NCBI RefSeq assembly: GCF_039522665.1
Contig: NZ_BAAADV010000001.1
Location: 868,001-932,000 of the forward strand
Reading direction: 5' to 3'
DNA: 64,000 nucleotides
DNA from: Natronoarchaeum mannanilyticum
Lineage (GTDB): Archaea > Halobacteriota > Halobacteria > Halobacteriales > Natronoarchaeaceae
Part shown: in pieces, positions 55,890-64,000 of the stretch
Layout: each line of letters opens with the position of its first letter
Position numbering within the stretch: position 1 is the stretch's first letter
Program-made: the position numbers and the translations under genes
The notes under the pieces: model-generated
What the model saw: only the letters and a program-made list of their open reading frames with translations
Database searches by the model: none
Told to the model about the DNA's origin: nothing

Positions 55890-56276
55890 CTACGCGACGC
55901 CGAACTTCCCGTCGACGTCGAACGCCACGGCCAGCGCCGCCACCACCGCGGATGCGGGCAGGACGGCGAGAACGACGAGCACCTGCAACCGCGAGAACGG
56001 CGGGAGGAGGATATTTCCGAGAACGATCGAAAGGGCGACGAGGGGGATGGAGACGAGCACCGCAGTCGTGAGGAATCGAGCGACGAACTCGTGCGTCTCG
56101 TACGCTCGTTCCCCGAGCCGGAACACGATGAGGGGTACGAGAACGGCCACTGCGAGGCCGGAGAGCACTCTCAGGTAGAACTCGGAGAACGCATTCACCA
56201 CCCACGGTATGAGAGCCACGGACGCGGTGAAAGCGATACTCGCGAGGACGAACTTCCGGAATTTCTCCCGCGCCAT
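55890..56276 (-). CDS. Small four-helix membrane protein, unknown function
   Basis: A 128-residue protein with four hydrophobic helices (about residues 8-25, 32-50, 65-88 and 96-120) starting MAREKFRKFVLASIAF. It has a short charged loop RLGERAYETHEF. No motif or family was recognised. It converges with the larger membrane protein, seven bases apart. The in-frame extension beyond 56276 is not protein-like. Confidence 0.65.
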   Translation of the reverse strand: MAREKFRKFVLASIAFTASVALIPWVVNAFSEFYLRVLSGLAVAVLVPLIVFRLGERAYETHEFVARFLTTAVLVSIPLVALSIVLGNILLPPFSRLQVLVVLAVLPASAVVAALAVAFDVDGKFGVA

Positions 56277-56408
56277 AATTCCGGCTGATTTCGAGAGCAT
56301 AAATAATCTGCTGGTGCCACGCGCCCGGACTACATCCCGCGTCTGCGGTGAGTCCGGGGGTAACACATTTGGTAAGAGGGAACGAATCACACGATAATCG
56401 ACCGCGCC

Positions 56409-56768
56409 ATGTCCGCACCGACGAACGACGCCGGAACGCCCGCGGCGTCCGACGACGCCGCGGCGCAGGTATCTTCCAGTGCCGCCGGGACCGCGTCTGC
56501 GCCCGAGCCGACCGTCGCGGTGCCCGAGGGAGAACAGCCCGCGGCGCGGTGTCGCTACTGCGACCGGCCGTTTCGAGACGAGCGCCTGTACGCGCTCCAC
56601 CTCGGCGAGGCCCACCCCGACGCGTGCAGCGACGCGGAGCGCGAGCGCTACGAGGCGATCTACGACGAGGAGAACCACGATCTCTTCACCTTCCACGTCA
56701 AGGTCGTCGTGACGCTGCTGGTCACCTACTTCGTCTTCACGTACCTGTACGGGTTCGTCTGGGCGTGA
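56409..56768 (+). CDS. C2H2 zinc-finger protein with C-terminal membrane anchor
   Basis: A 119-residue protein. A Ser/Ala/Pro-rich tail (1-45) is followed by a C2H2-type finger CRYCDRPFRDERLYALHLGE (Cys-x2-Cys, His-x4-His to EAH) and one C-terminal membrane helix (FHVKVVVTLLVTYFVFTYLY, about 95-118). Such finger-plus-anchor proteins are known beside haloarchaeal oxidase genes but have no assigned function; copper or zinc handling during oxidase assembly is a reasonable idea. It converges with the CoxA-CoxC gene, 27 bases apart. Confidence 0.82.
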   Translation: MSAPTNDAGTPAASDDAAAQVSSSAAGTASAPEPTVAVPEGEQPAARCRYCDRPFRDERLYALHLGEAHPDACSDAERERYEAIYDEENHDLFTFHVKVVVTLLVTYFVFTYLYGFVWA

Positions 56769-56795
56769 TAGGAAAATCGAGAAAGGCGGAGCGGC

Positions 56796-59324
56796 CTACA
56801 GCAGATAGAACAGCGGGAACAGTAGCACCCACACGATGTCGACGAAGTGCCAGTACAGTCCGAAGTACTCGACGGGCTCGTCGTCGCCGAGATACGCCCC
56901 GCCGGCCGCGCGGTAGATCATGAACAGCGCGACCAGCATCCCGAGGATCACGTGGAACCCGTGCATCCCGGTCGTGAGGTAGTACACCGACTCCTCGATG
57001 CCCGACCACGGGTAGACGCCGATGGCGAACTCGTGGGACCACTCCCAGGCCTTGATCCCCAGGAACACTAGCCCCAGCAGGACGGTGGCGACTAAGCTGG
57101 CGACCAGCCCGCGCTTGCTCCCGCGCTCGGCGAACACCATCGCGAGGACGACGGTGAAGCTGCTGGTCAGCAACACGAGCGTGTTCACCAGCCCCGGCAG
57201 GGCGTTCGGCGGCACCGAGTGCCATTCGGTCCACCCGTAGTTGATCCGGATGAACAGGTACGCGCCGATCAGCGCGCCGAACACGACGACGTCCGACGCG
57301 AGGAAGAACCAGACGCCGAGCTTCTCCTTCTCGACGCCGTCGAACGGCCAGCGCTCGGCGATCGCCGGCTCGGGCGCGTGGAAGCTCTCCATCCCGAACT
57401 GGTAGGAGCTGTAGAGGGTGACGCCGAGCCCGACCGCCAGCGGCGCGAGGTAGACGTCCTGGACGAGTTCGCCCTGCCGAAACGCCGACAGCCCGGCGAA
57501 CAGGAAGAACAGCCCGACGCCGACGCCGAGCGGCCAGATGCTCGCGTGGTCGGGCCCGTCGCCGTGGGCGGTCTCGGTCGGCGTCGGCGTCGCGGTCGCG
57601 CCGGTCGGGACGGCGGGGCGGCCGACGGCGGTTCCGCCATCCGCGGAGGGATCGCCGCCGGCACTCGCGCCCCCGTCGGCCGCGCGCGCCCGATCGTCCT
57701 CGTCGTCGACAAAGGAGAGCCCGCCGTCGGCGAACGAGACGCGCCCGGCCCAGTTCTCCAGGGGCGGCGGCGAGGGGATCGCCCACTCGGTCGTCGCGGC
57801 GTACTCCCAGGGGTTGTCGCCGGCGGGGTCGCCCGAGAGGAAGCTGTGGTACAGGTTGTAGAACATCACGAGGAACGAGCCGCCGAGGACGAACCCGCCG
57901 ATCGTCGCGAGTTGGTGCCACGGCGTCAGGCCGGTGGCGTACTCGAACACGCGCCGGGGCGTCTCCCAGGCGGCGAACATCGGGAAGTACAGCAGGTTGA
58001 ACCCGACGAAGTACAGCGCGAAGTGGACCTTTCCGAGGGTCTCGTCGTACATCTTCCCGGTCATCTTCGGGAACCAGTAGTAGAGCCCGCCGATCAGCGC
58101 CGTCACGCCCGCGACCATCACGTAGTGGAAGTGCGCGACTACCCAGTACGTGCCCCGGAACTCGTAGTCGAGCACGATCGCGCCGAGAAAGACGCCGGTG
58201 ATCCCGCCGATGATGAACAGTATCAGCGCGCCCAGCGAGAACAGGAACGGCGTCGTGACCCGGATCTTCCCCTTCGCCATCGTGTAGATCATCGAGAACA
58301 CCATCAGGTCGAAGGGCAGGGAGATCCCGATCGTCGAGGCCATCATCAGCGTCTTGATCTCCAGGTTGATCGTCGTCAGGAACATGTGGTGCATCCAGAC
58401 GAGGAAGCTCTGGACCGCCACGAGGATCATCGCGAGGATCACCCACTTGCGCCCGACCAGCCGGCGCCCGCAGAACGACTGGAACGCCTCGAACATCACG
58501 CCAAGCGCCGGGAAGAACACGATGTACACCTCCGGGTGGCCGAAGAACCAGAAGATGTGGGCCCACAGCAGCGAGCCGCCCGACTCCGTCGCGGCGAGGT
58601 AGGTCGTCCCGACGATCCGGTCCGACAGCAGGATCACCAGCGCGGCCAAAAGCGCCGCGAACGCGAACAGCATCATCCAGACGGTCAGCAGGATCGACCA
58701 CGAGAACATCGGGAGCTGCCACAGCCCCATCCCCTCCGCGCGCCCGCGATGGATCGTCACGAGGAAGTTGATCGTGCCGACGGTGACCGACAGGACGAAC
58801 AGCGTCAGCGCCAGGATCGTCATCGTCCCGCCGATCGAGGGCGTGAACATCGGCAGCTGCCCGCCGGTGGCCTCGGCCATCTCGACGTTCAACGGGGCGT
58901 ACATCGTCCAGCCGCCCTGGAACGCCCCGCCCTGGAAGAACGAGGACAGGACGAGCAGCCCCGAGAACAGGTAGAGCCAGTAGCTCAGGGCGTTGAGTCG
59001 AGGAAATGCCAGATCTTTCGCGCCGATCTGCAGGGGGACGACGTAGTTGGCGAAACCGAACGCGAAGGGCGAGAGGAACCAGAACACCATCACCAGCCCG
59101 TGAACGGTGACCGCCTGGTTGTACGCCGACGCCGAGAGGATCGAGGCGCCGGGGGACCACAGCTGGATCCGAAAGAGCAGCGCGAGAATCCCGCCGGCCA
59201 CCAGGAAGAACAGCGAGGTCACGATGTAGAGGATCCCGACGTCCTTGTGGTTCGTCGTGACGAGCCAGCGCCTGACCGAGGACATCGGCGGGAGGTGGTG
59301 CTCGTGGGCGTCTTCGGTGCTCAT
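56796..59324 (-). CDS. coxA: Cytochrome c oxidase subunit I-III fusion
   Basis: An 842-residue terminal oxidase protein. Residues about 20-530 are subunit I of the A-type heme-copper oxidase. They have NHKDVGILY, the D-channel region NYVVPLQIGAKDLAFPRLN, a FGHPEVY with the proton-path Glu, copper ligands in MHHMFLT, and heme ligands in WVVAHFHYVMV. A variable Ala/Asp/Thr-rich linker (about 545-605) joins it to a subunit III domain (about 640-842: KLGVWFFLASDVVVFGALIG, YWHFVDIVWVLLF). It reduces oxygen and pumps protons. Its start overlaps the coxB stop by four bases. Confidence 0.95.
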   Translation of the reverse strand: MSTEDAHEHHLPPMSSVRRWLVTTNHKDVGILYIVTSLFFLVAGGILALLFRIQLWSPGASILSASAYNQAVTVHGLVMVFWFLSPFAFGFANYVVPLQIGAKDLAFPRLNALSYWLYLFSGLLVLSSFFQGGAFQGGWTMYAPLNVEMAEATGGQLPMFTPSIGGTMTILALTLFVLSVTVGTINFLVTIHRGRAEGMGLWQLPMFSWSILLTVWMMLFAFAALLAALVILLSDRIVGTTYLAATESGGSLLWAHIFWFFGHPEVYIVFFPALGVMFEAFQSFCGRRLVGRKWVILAMILVAVQSFLVWMHHMFLTTINLEIKTLMMASTIGISLPFDLMVFSMIYTMAKGKIRVTTPFLFSLGALILFIIGGITGVFLGAIVLDYEFRGTYWVVAHFHYVMVAGVTALIGGLYYWFPKMTGKMYDETLGKVHFALYFVGFNLLYFPMFAAWETPRRVFEYATGLTPWHQLATIGGFVLGGSFLVMFYNLYHSFLSGDPAGDNPWEYAATTEWAIPSPPPLENWAGRVSFADGGLSFVDDEDDRARAADGGASAGGDPSADGGTAVGRPAVPTGATATPTPTETAHGDGPDHASIWPLGVGVGLFFLFAGLSAFRQGELVQDVYLAPLAVGLGVTLYSSYQFGMESFHAPEPAIAERWPFDGVEKEKLGVWFFLASDVVVFGALIGAYLFIRINYGWTEWHSVPPNALPGLVNTLVLLTSSFTVVLAMVFAERGSKRGLVASLVATVLLGLVFLGIKAWEWSHEFAIGVYPWSGIEESVYYLTTGMHGFHVILGMLVALFMIYRAAGGAYLGDDEPVEYFGLYWHFVDIVWVLLFPLFYLL

Positions 59325-60208
59325 CGACTCTCACCCCGGTCGCGGGCCGCGATCGGGGGGGACGCCCCGGACGCCGCAGCGGCGCTCGGGGCCGGCCGGG
59401 ACGCTGCGACGTCGTTCGGGGTTGGCCCGGACGCCGCGGCGTCCCCGGCGTCGAGCCTGTTCGCCGAAGCGTTCGCGCCGTCGCTCTCGTTCGCCGCCGC
59501 TTCGCTGCTATCGGACTGATTCGCGAGCCACTGCTCGTAGGCCTCGGGTTCCATCACGATCACGTCGGCCGTCATGCCCGAGTGGCCGGTGCCGCAGAGC
59601 TCGAAGCACTCGGCGCGGTACTCGCCGGTTTCGCCGGTGTCGAACCACGTCGTCGACGTCTGGCCGGGGATAGCGTCGGTCTTGACGTGCTTCTCGGGGA
59701 TGCCGAAGGTGTGCCAGACGTCGCCCGAGGTCGCCCGGAGCACGACCCGCTCGTTGGCGGGCACGCGCAGTTCGTTGACCGTCGTGACGCCGTTATCGTA
59801 CTCGAACTGCCAGGTGAAGTCCTCGCCGGTGACGTTGATCTGTTCGGCGTCGGCGGTGTTGGGCTGGCCCTCGACGTACAGTAGCGCCGAGTACGTCCAG
59901 ATGATCAGCCCGACGACGATGATCGCGCTGATCGCAAAGGAGAGGAACAGCTTCCGACCCCCGCCGCCGCCGGACGGCAGCTCGCCGATACGGGGTTGTT
60001 TCTTCGCCGCCGCGCCGTCCGCGGCATCCACGGCGGCGCCGTCGTCGCGATTCCTGTAGGCGTTGTACAGCGTGTACCCGATCACGACGACGCCGACGAG
60101 CGTCCCCAGCGCCAGGAACACCGTGAAGATGGACTGGAAGATCTCGGCGCGCGACTGTCCGGCGAACTGCAGCGGAACCGCGAGTGCGGCCGGGCTACTC
60201 ACGAGCAC
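59321..60208 (-). CDS. coxB: Cytochrome c oxidase subunit II
   Basis: About 295 residues. Two membrane helices (about residues 20-50 and 85-108) are followed by an external CuA domain with all ligands: His in GDVWHTFGIP, then CFELCGTGHSGM carrying Cys, Glu, Cys, His and Met. A low-complexity Ala/Ser/Asn/Asp tail of about 60 residues ends the chain. It receives electrons from a halocyanin or cytochrome. The GTG at 60208 is the proposed start because the TATA-like box (60235-60244) is 27-36 bases before it; a TTG at 60217 would sit too close. It leads the coxB-coxA operon. Confidence 0.93.
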   Translation of the reverse strand: MLVSSPAALAVPLQFAGQSRAEIFQSIFTVFLALGTLVGVVVIGYTLYNAYRNRDDGAAVDAADGAAAKKQPRIGELPSGGGGGRKLFLSFAISAIIVVGLIIWTYSALLYVEGQPNTADAEQINVTGEDFTWQFEYDNGVTTVNELRVPANERVVLRATSGDVWHTFGIPEKHVKTDAIPGQTSTTWFDTGETGEYRAECFELCGTGHSGMTADVIVMEPEAYEQWLANQSDSSEAAANESDGANASANRLDAGDAAASGPTPNDVAASRPAPSAAAASGASPPIAARDRGESR

Positions 60209-60234
60209 ATTACTCAAAATTCACATGGATCTCA

Positions 60235-60244
60235 CTTATCTATT
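60235..60244 (-). promoter_or_regulatory. TATA-like box of coxB
   Basis: Read on the minus strand this is AATAGATAAG, 27-36 bases before the proposed GTG start. The spacing favours GTG 60208 over TTG 60217. Confidence 0.5.
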
Positions 60245-60417
60245 GCGGGTGTCGGTAACGCTACACACGAGAAGAGTTAACACAGATATCGACTCCGAGA
60301 GTCGGGACGGGTTCGTCAAACCGGGAGACGCAAGCGCGTTTCGTCATCCTGATCAATTGGCGCGGCGCTCGGCGAGATAAGAAGGCTTATTCGGAATCCC
60401 GACCGACGTGGCGCCAT

Positions 60418-61305
60418 ATGATTCAGTTCGAGGTACCGGAAATCGACTACGACCGGTACACGAACCGCCAGCTCGCGGCGGTGCCCCTCGCGGTACTTGC
60501 CGTGGCGCTGGTGGTGATCGCCGGGTGGTGGGTCGTCACCGGCGCGCCGGCCACGCTCGGGCTCGACTTCGTCGGCGGGACGGAGCTCCGGCTCCAGACG
60601 ACCGACAGCCCCGACGAGATCAGGGAAGCGTTCGACGAGGACGTCGAATCGATCTCGACGGTCGGCGGCGAGCAGAACACCTACCTCGTCCAGTTCTCGA
60701 GTAGCGACTCCGAGACGCTGGCCCAGCAGGCCAACGACGAGCTCGAACCAGTGCCCGACGCCGAGGACGGCGAGGTCGTCAGCCAGGAGAGTTCGATCCC
60801 GCCGACGTTCGGGCAGGAGAACCAGAGCCTCGCACTGTGGGGGCTGGTCATCGCGTTCGTCGGGATGAGCGCGATCGCGTTCATCCTGTTCCGGACGTTC
60901 GTCCCGAGCATCGCGATCGTGATCTCCGCGTTCAGCGACGTGATGATCCCGCTGGCGGTGATGAACCTCGCGGGCATCCCGCTGTCGCTGGGGACCGTCG
61001 CCGCCCTGCTGATGTTGATCGGTTACAGCGTGGACTCCGATATCCTGCTGAACAACCACATCCTCCGGCGGCGCGGCGAGTTCTACGAGAGCACCTACCG
61101 CGCGATGAACACCGGCGTGACGATGACCGTCACCTCCATCGCCGCGATGACCGTGATGACGATCGTGGCGACGTTCTTCGGCATCGGGCTGCTGTCGGAC
61201 ATCGGCCTCGTGCTGGTCGTCGGCCTCTCCGCCGACCTGATGAACACCTACATGCTCAACCTCAGTCTGCTTCGCTGGTACAAGTTCGAGGGGGTGGCGC
61301 GATGA
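60418..61305 (+). CDS. secF: Protein-export membrane protein SecF
   Basis: A 295-residue RND-superfamily subunit that aids Sec-dependent export. The N-terminal helix precedes the external domain starting GLDFVGGTELRLQ, and five further helices carry FVPSIAIVISAFSDVMIPLAVM, the LMLIGYSVDSDILLNNHILR family motif and SADLMNTYMLNLSLLRW. It overlaps secD by the ATGA junction and they should be translated together. A TATA-like GCTTATTCGG lies about 25-33 bases before its ATG. Confidence 0.96.
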   Translation: MIQFEVPEIDYDRYTNRQLAAVPLAVLAVALVVIAGWWVVTGAPATLGLDFVGGTELRLQTTDSPDEIREAFDEDVESISTVGGEQNTYLVQFSSSDSETLAQQANDELEPVPDAEDGEVVSQESSIPPTFGQENQSLALWGLVIAFVGMSAIAFILFRTFVPSIAIVISAFSDVMIPLAVMNLAGIPLSLGTVAALLMLIGYSVDSDILLNNHILRRRGEFYESTYRAMNTGVTMTVTSIAAMTVMTIVATFFGIGLLSDIGLVLVVGLSADLMNTYMLNLSLLRWYKFEGVAR

Positions 61306-62882
61306 AGCCGATCGAACTCGTCCGGAACAACCTCCGGATCTCGATCCTCGTCGCGCTGATCGCGCTGGCGTGTTTCTTCCTGTTCGTCCCCGGCGCCGGT
61401 CTGGGCGACGACATCGGCGGCAACGAGACGGCGGTCGACACGCCGACGAACCTCAAGTACGGCATCGAGCTCGGCGGCGGCGCCCGGATCCGGGCGCCCG
61501 TCGACGGCGTCACGGCCGAGAACGTCGACGTCAGTCGGGACGAACAGGGTGAGCTCGCCGCCGCGGTGGCAAACGAGCTCGGCCTCGACCAGCCGCGGGT
61601 GGCGGTCAGCGCCGAGGGCAACACCGTCGAGGTGTTCAGCGGCAACGTCAGCGACGCCGAACTCGAAACGGCCTTACAGGAGACCGGACACGGGAGCGGC
61701 GACGTCACGATACGCAGCGGCGTCACCGCCGAGACCCGCGACACGATGGTCGAAGTGCTCGAAACCCGCGTCCAGAACACCGGCTTCACCGGCGCGACGG
61801 TGAGCGAGGTGCAGGTCGGCGACGAGTGGTACATCGTCGTCGAGGCGCCCGGCCGGAACGTCGACATCGGCGAACTCCGGGACGTCATCCAGAACCGCGG
61901 CGTCGTCGAAGTCGTCGCGCACTACCCGACCGACAACCAGAGCGGCAACGGGACCGGCTACGAACAGCAGGTCGCGCTGCGAGCCGACGGCATCACGCAG
62001 GTCGGCAACATCGAGTCACAGGAGGGCGGCGACGGCTACCAGTTCTCCGTGACGCTCACCCAGGAGGCCGCGCCCGGGTACTCGGACCTGATGGTCGAGT
62101 CCGGGATCGCGAGCAATCCCCAGTGCGCGTACTCCGAGGACACCGATCCCAGTCAGTGGGGCTACTGTCAGCTGATCGTCTACGACAACGAGACGATCAC
62201 CGGACTGACGATGAACCCCGGGCTCGGCGACTTGATGGAAAACGACCAGTTCGCGCTGGATCCGACGTTCGTCGTCTCGACGCCGGACCGCCAGAGCGCC
62301 CAGGAGATCCGCACCAGCATGCAGCAGGGTAGCCTGCCCGCGACGCTGGACCTGGGCGAGGACTCCAGCAGCTACGAAATCCAGCCCGATCAGGCCCAGC
62401 AGTTCCGGACCAGCTCGGCGCTGACCGGCCTCATCGCGGTGCTAACGGTCGTGCTCGTGGTGTTCCTGCGGTACGGTAACCCGCGGGTCGCGGCGCCGAT
62501 GTCGGTCACCGCGCTCTCGGAGGTGGTGATACTGCTCGGCTTCGCTGCGGCGATCAAGATGCCGATCGACCTCTCGCACGTCGCCGGGTTCATCGCGGTC
62601 GTCGGGACCGGGGTGGACGACCTGATCATCATCGCCGACGAGGTGTTAGACGAGGGCGACGTCAGCTCCGGCCGGGTGTTCGACAGTCGGTTCCGGAAGG
62701 CGTTCTGGGTGATCGGCGCCGCGGCGGCGACGACGATCATCGCGATGAGCCCGCTGGCGGTGCTCTCGCTCGGCGAGCTGCGCGGGTTCGCCATCATCAC
62801 GATCCTCGGCGTGCTGATCGGCGTGTTCATCACCCGACCCGCCTACGGGAACATCCTCCGGCGGCTGAAGACGGACAAGTAG
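61302..62882 (+). CDS. secD: Protein-export membrane protein SecD
   Basis: A 526-residue partner of SecF. A first helix (MKPIELVRNNLRISILVALI) leads to a large external domain (about 45-360, with YGIELGGGARIRAPVDG), then five helices with FLRYGNPRVAAPMSV and the motif FIAVVGTGVDDLIIIADEVL. The complex draws exported chains across the membrane. Its first codon overlaps the secF stop. Archaeal SecD lacks the second bacterial-type P1 head insert but is otherwise similar. Confidence 0.96.
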   Translation: MKPIELVRNNLRISILVALIALACFFLFVPGAGLGDDIGGNETAVDTPTNLKYGIELGGGARIRAPVDGVTAENVDVSRDEQGELAAAVANELGLDQPRVAVSAEGNTVEVFSGNVSDAELETALQETGHGSGDVTIRSGVTAETRDTMVEVLETRVQNTGFTGATVSEVQVGDEWYIVVEAPGRNVDIGELRDVIQNRGVVEVVAHYPTDNQSGNGTGYEQQVALRADGITQVGNIESQEGGDGYQFSVTLTQEAAPGYSDLMVESGIASNPQCAYSEDTDPSQWGYCQLIVYDNETITGLTMNPGLGDLMENDQFALDPTFVVSTPDRQSAQEIRTSMQQGSLPATLDLGEDSSSYEIQPDQAQQFRTSSALTGLIAVLTVVLVVFLRYGNPRVAAPMSVTALSEVVILLGFAAAIKMPIDLSHVAGFIAVVGTGVDDLIIIADEVLDEGDVSSGRVFDSRFRKAFWVIGAAAATTIIAMSPLAVLSLGELRGFAIITILGVLIGVFITRPAYGNILRRLKTDK

Positions 62883-62938
62883 AGCGTTCGCTTTCGCTGG
62901 CCGGATTCTCGTTTTGCGTCGTCGTTTCGCCGATTAGC

Positions 62939-63586
62939 TTAGAACTGATCCAACGCCGACTGCTCGGCGGCCGCCAGCGCGTCCTCGCAGGTGCCCCAGC
63001 TCTCGCGGGCGCAGTCCGGTAGCTCGCCGTACTCCTCGACGTACGACCGGATGAACTCGCGAGTGGTCGAGTCGCTCGGGTAGCCGCTGCCCACGTCGCC
63101 GTACGTCTCGGCGAGCGCGTCGACATGGCGATCCCGTGCGACCTTCGCGAGCACGCTCGCCGCGCTGACGACCGGGTACGTCTCGTCGGCGCCGTGTTCG
63201 GCGCATACCTCGACGTCGGCGTCGACGCCGTCGCCGACGCGTCGGGCGAACCGTTCGGCGTCGGTGTGGCAGGCGTCGACGATTCCCGCGGTTCCAGGCT
63301 CGACGACGGCGTCGAGCGCCCGCGCCTGGGCGTCGACGGTCAGCTCGTTCATCCCGGATTCGGGGGCGTCGATGCGCTCGGTCGGGATCTCCACGACGGA
63401 CGCCTGAACGCGGTCGTCGCCGCGCAGCTCGGCCGCGAGCTCCTCGCGGCGCTCCCGGGAGAGTTGCTTCGAGTCGTCGACGCCGGCCGGGATCGCCGCC
63501 GCGGCGTCGACCGCGACCGCCGCGACGAACATCGAGCCGAGCGCCGGGCCGCGGCCGGCCTCGTCGGCGCCGAAGGCGTACTCCAT
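62939..63586 (-). CDS. rnhB: Ribonuclease HII
   Basis: A 215-residue nuclease that cuts RNA in RNA-DNA hybrids, including single ribonucleotides. The start MEYAFGADEAGRGPALGSM has catalytic D8 and E9, VVDACHTDAERF near residue 103 gives the third acidic residue, and YPVVSAASVLAKVARDR near 146 is typical. The ATG at 63586 fits the family start; the in-frame extension to 63841 overlaps the acidic small gene and is not conserved. It converges with secD, 56 bases apart. Confidence 0.96.
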   Translation of the reverse strand: MEYAFGADEAGRGPALGSMFVAAVAVDAAAAIPAGVDDSKQLSRERREELAAELRGDDRVQASVVEIPTERIDAPESGMNELTVDAQARALDAVVEPGTAGIVDACHTDAERFARRVGDGVDADVEVCAEHGADETYPVVSAASVLAKVARDRHVDALAETYGDVGSGYPSDSTTREFIRSYVEEYGELPDCARESWGTCEDALAAAEQSALDQF

Positions 63587-63644
63587 CGAGCGATAGCAGC
63601 CGCTGGGCGCGCAAAGTCGTTTCGCAAAAACATGGCGGGTGTGC

Positions 63645-63809
63645 TCAGTCGTCGGCCGCCGGCTCGGGCGCCGTCGGTTCGACGGGCTCGTCCTCGTCGT
63701 GCGGATCGTCATCGACGTGCAGGTCGTCCTCGACGCGCTCGTCGTCGGCGTCCGCTTCGAGCAGCTCCTCTTCGAGGGCCAGTTCGTCGTCGACGTAGTG
63801 ATGGCACAT
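63645..63809 (-). CDS. 54-residue acidic protein, unknown function
   Basis: A very short gene encoding MCHHYVDDELALEEELLEAD followed by an Asp/Glu/Pro-rich chain to PEPAADD. The N-terminal Cys-His-His may bind a metal. The composition and clean ATG/TGA suggest a real haloarchaeal microprotein. It is 58 bases upstream of rnhB on the same strand, so it may be co-transcribed. Confidence 0.6.
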   Translation of the reverse strand: MCHHYVDDELALEEELLEADADDERVEDDLHVDDDPHDEDEPVEPTAPEPAADD

Positions 63810-63930
63810 ACTGTCTCCCCCTCCGTGGTACTATCTGGCACGAACGGGAATAAGCGTCACGCCGGCAGGAGACGGCCGTCGGTCGCGAGCCCGTCGGGAC
63901 GCCGAAGCTCCCTCGAATCGTCTGTAAACA

Positions 63931-63940
63931 GTTATCCGAC
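63931..63940 (+). promoter_or_regulatory. TATA-like box of the ATP synthase subunit D gene
   Basis: AGTTATCCGA lies about 23-32 bases before the ATG at 63963, the usual spacing for a leaderless transcript. Confidence 0.45.
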
Positions 63941-63962
63941 TCGGCCCACAAGGACCCGGTAA

Positions 63963-64000
63963 ATGGCCAAAGACGTCAAGCCCACTCGGAAGAACCTGAT
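63963..64000 (+). CDS. atpD: A-type ATP synthase subunit D, N-terminal fragment
   Basis: Only 12 full codons are visible: MAKDVKPTRKNL. That is the near-invariant start of the archaeal A-type ATP synthase subunit D (central stalk), which in haloarchaea begins M-A-x-D-V-K-P-T-R-K-N-L-M. The rest of the gene, and any downstream neighbours, are beyond the right edge. Confidence 0.75.
   Translation, partial: MAKDVKPTRKNL

Noticed and set aside
57219-59519. 766-codon frame antisense to coxA
   Set aside because: Shadow frame; the opposing oxidase gene has every expected ligand.

Overview
The window is a chromosomal segment of a halophilic archaeon (class Halobacteria). The evidence is very GC-rich, Asp/Glu-rich proteins, mostly leaderless genes with a TATA-like box about 25-35 bases before the start codon, and archaeal marker genes: sn-glycerol-1-phosphate dehydrogenase, ribosomal protein L10e, the proteasome-activating nucleotidase, an archaeal SecF-SecD pair, the FolC-FolP fusion, a HTH_10 (Bat-type) regulator and a TrmB regulator. 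The genus cannot be fixed from sequence reading alone; the gene set would fit the Haloarcula/Halomicrobium side of the class. No rRNA, tRNA, CRISPR array or intact insertion sequence was seen.

Layout. 1-5.1 kb: the start of an M32 carboxypeptidase, an M20 deacylase/peptidase, a GNAT acetyltransferase, a TylF-like methyltransferase and small proteins. 5.2-15.5 kb: PIN-ATPase-KH protein, histidyl-tRNA synthetase (behind a 660-base non-coding stretch full of inverted and tandem repeats), a class I glutamine amidotransferase, G1P dehydrogenase, an epimerase-like reductase, a Ste24-type M48 protease and a HTH_10 regulator. 15.6-24.8 kb: glutamate synthase, a HerA-like ATPase, a secreted DUF4397 protein, L10e, an ATP-grasp ligase and Hsp20. 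24.9-28.6 kb: a central-carbon cluster with type II GAPDH divergent from type I GAPDH and phosphoglycerate kinase. 28.7-42.4 kb: a histidine kinase, the folate fusion protein, a glycosyltransferase, an S9 peptidase, a short-chain dehydrogenase, a xylose-dehydrogenase-like enzyme with TruA, and oligoendopeptidase F.

42.4-50.7 kb is a sugar-uptake locus: a TrmB regulator divergent from a GH15 glucosidase, then an ABC ATPase divergent from a lipoprotein binding protein and two permeases. 50.8-54 kb holds PAN, pyruvoyl arginine decarboxylase and two membrane proteins of unknown function. 54-60.2 kb is a terminal-oxidase island: a subunit IV-like protein, a CoxA-CoxC fusion, CoxB, and three unassigned membrane proteins, one with a C2H2 finger. 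60.4-64 kb: SecF-SecD, RNase HII, a 54-residue acidic protein and the first codons of an A-type ATP synthase subunit D gene.

The most promising undescribed signals are: (1) the structured non-coding region at 7.5-8.1 kb; (2) a recurring TTACTCG(G/A)A element placed upstream of the TATA box of type II GAPDH, on the TATA box of type I GAPDH, and before the sugar-binding protein, which suggests one TrmB-type glycolysis/gluconeogenesis switch; and (3) the unassigned membrane proteins around the oxidase genes. No wholly new defence or mobile system was recognised.
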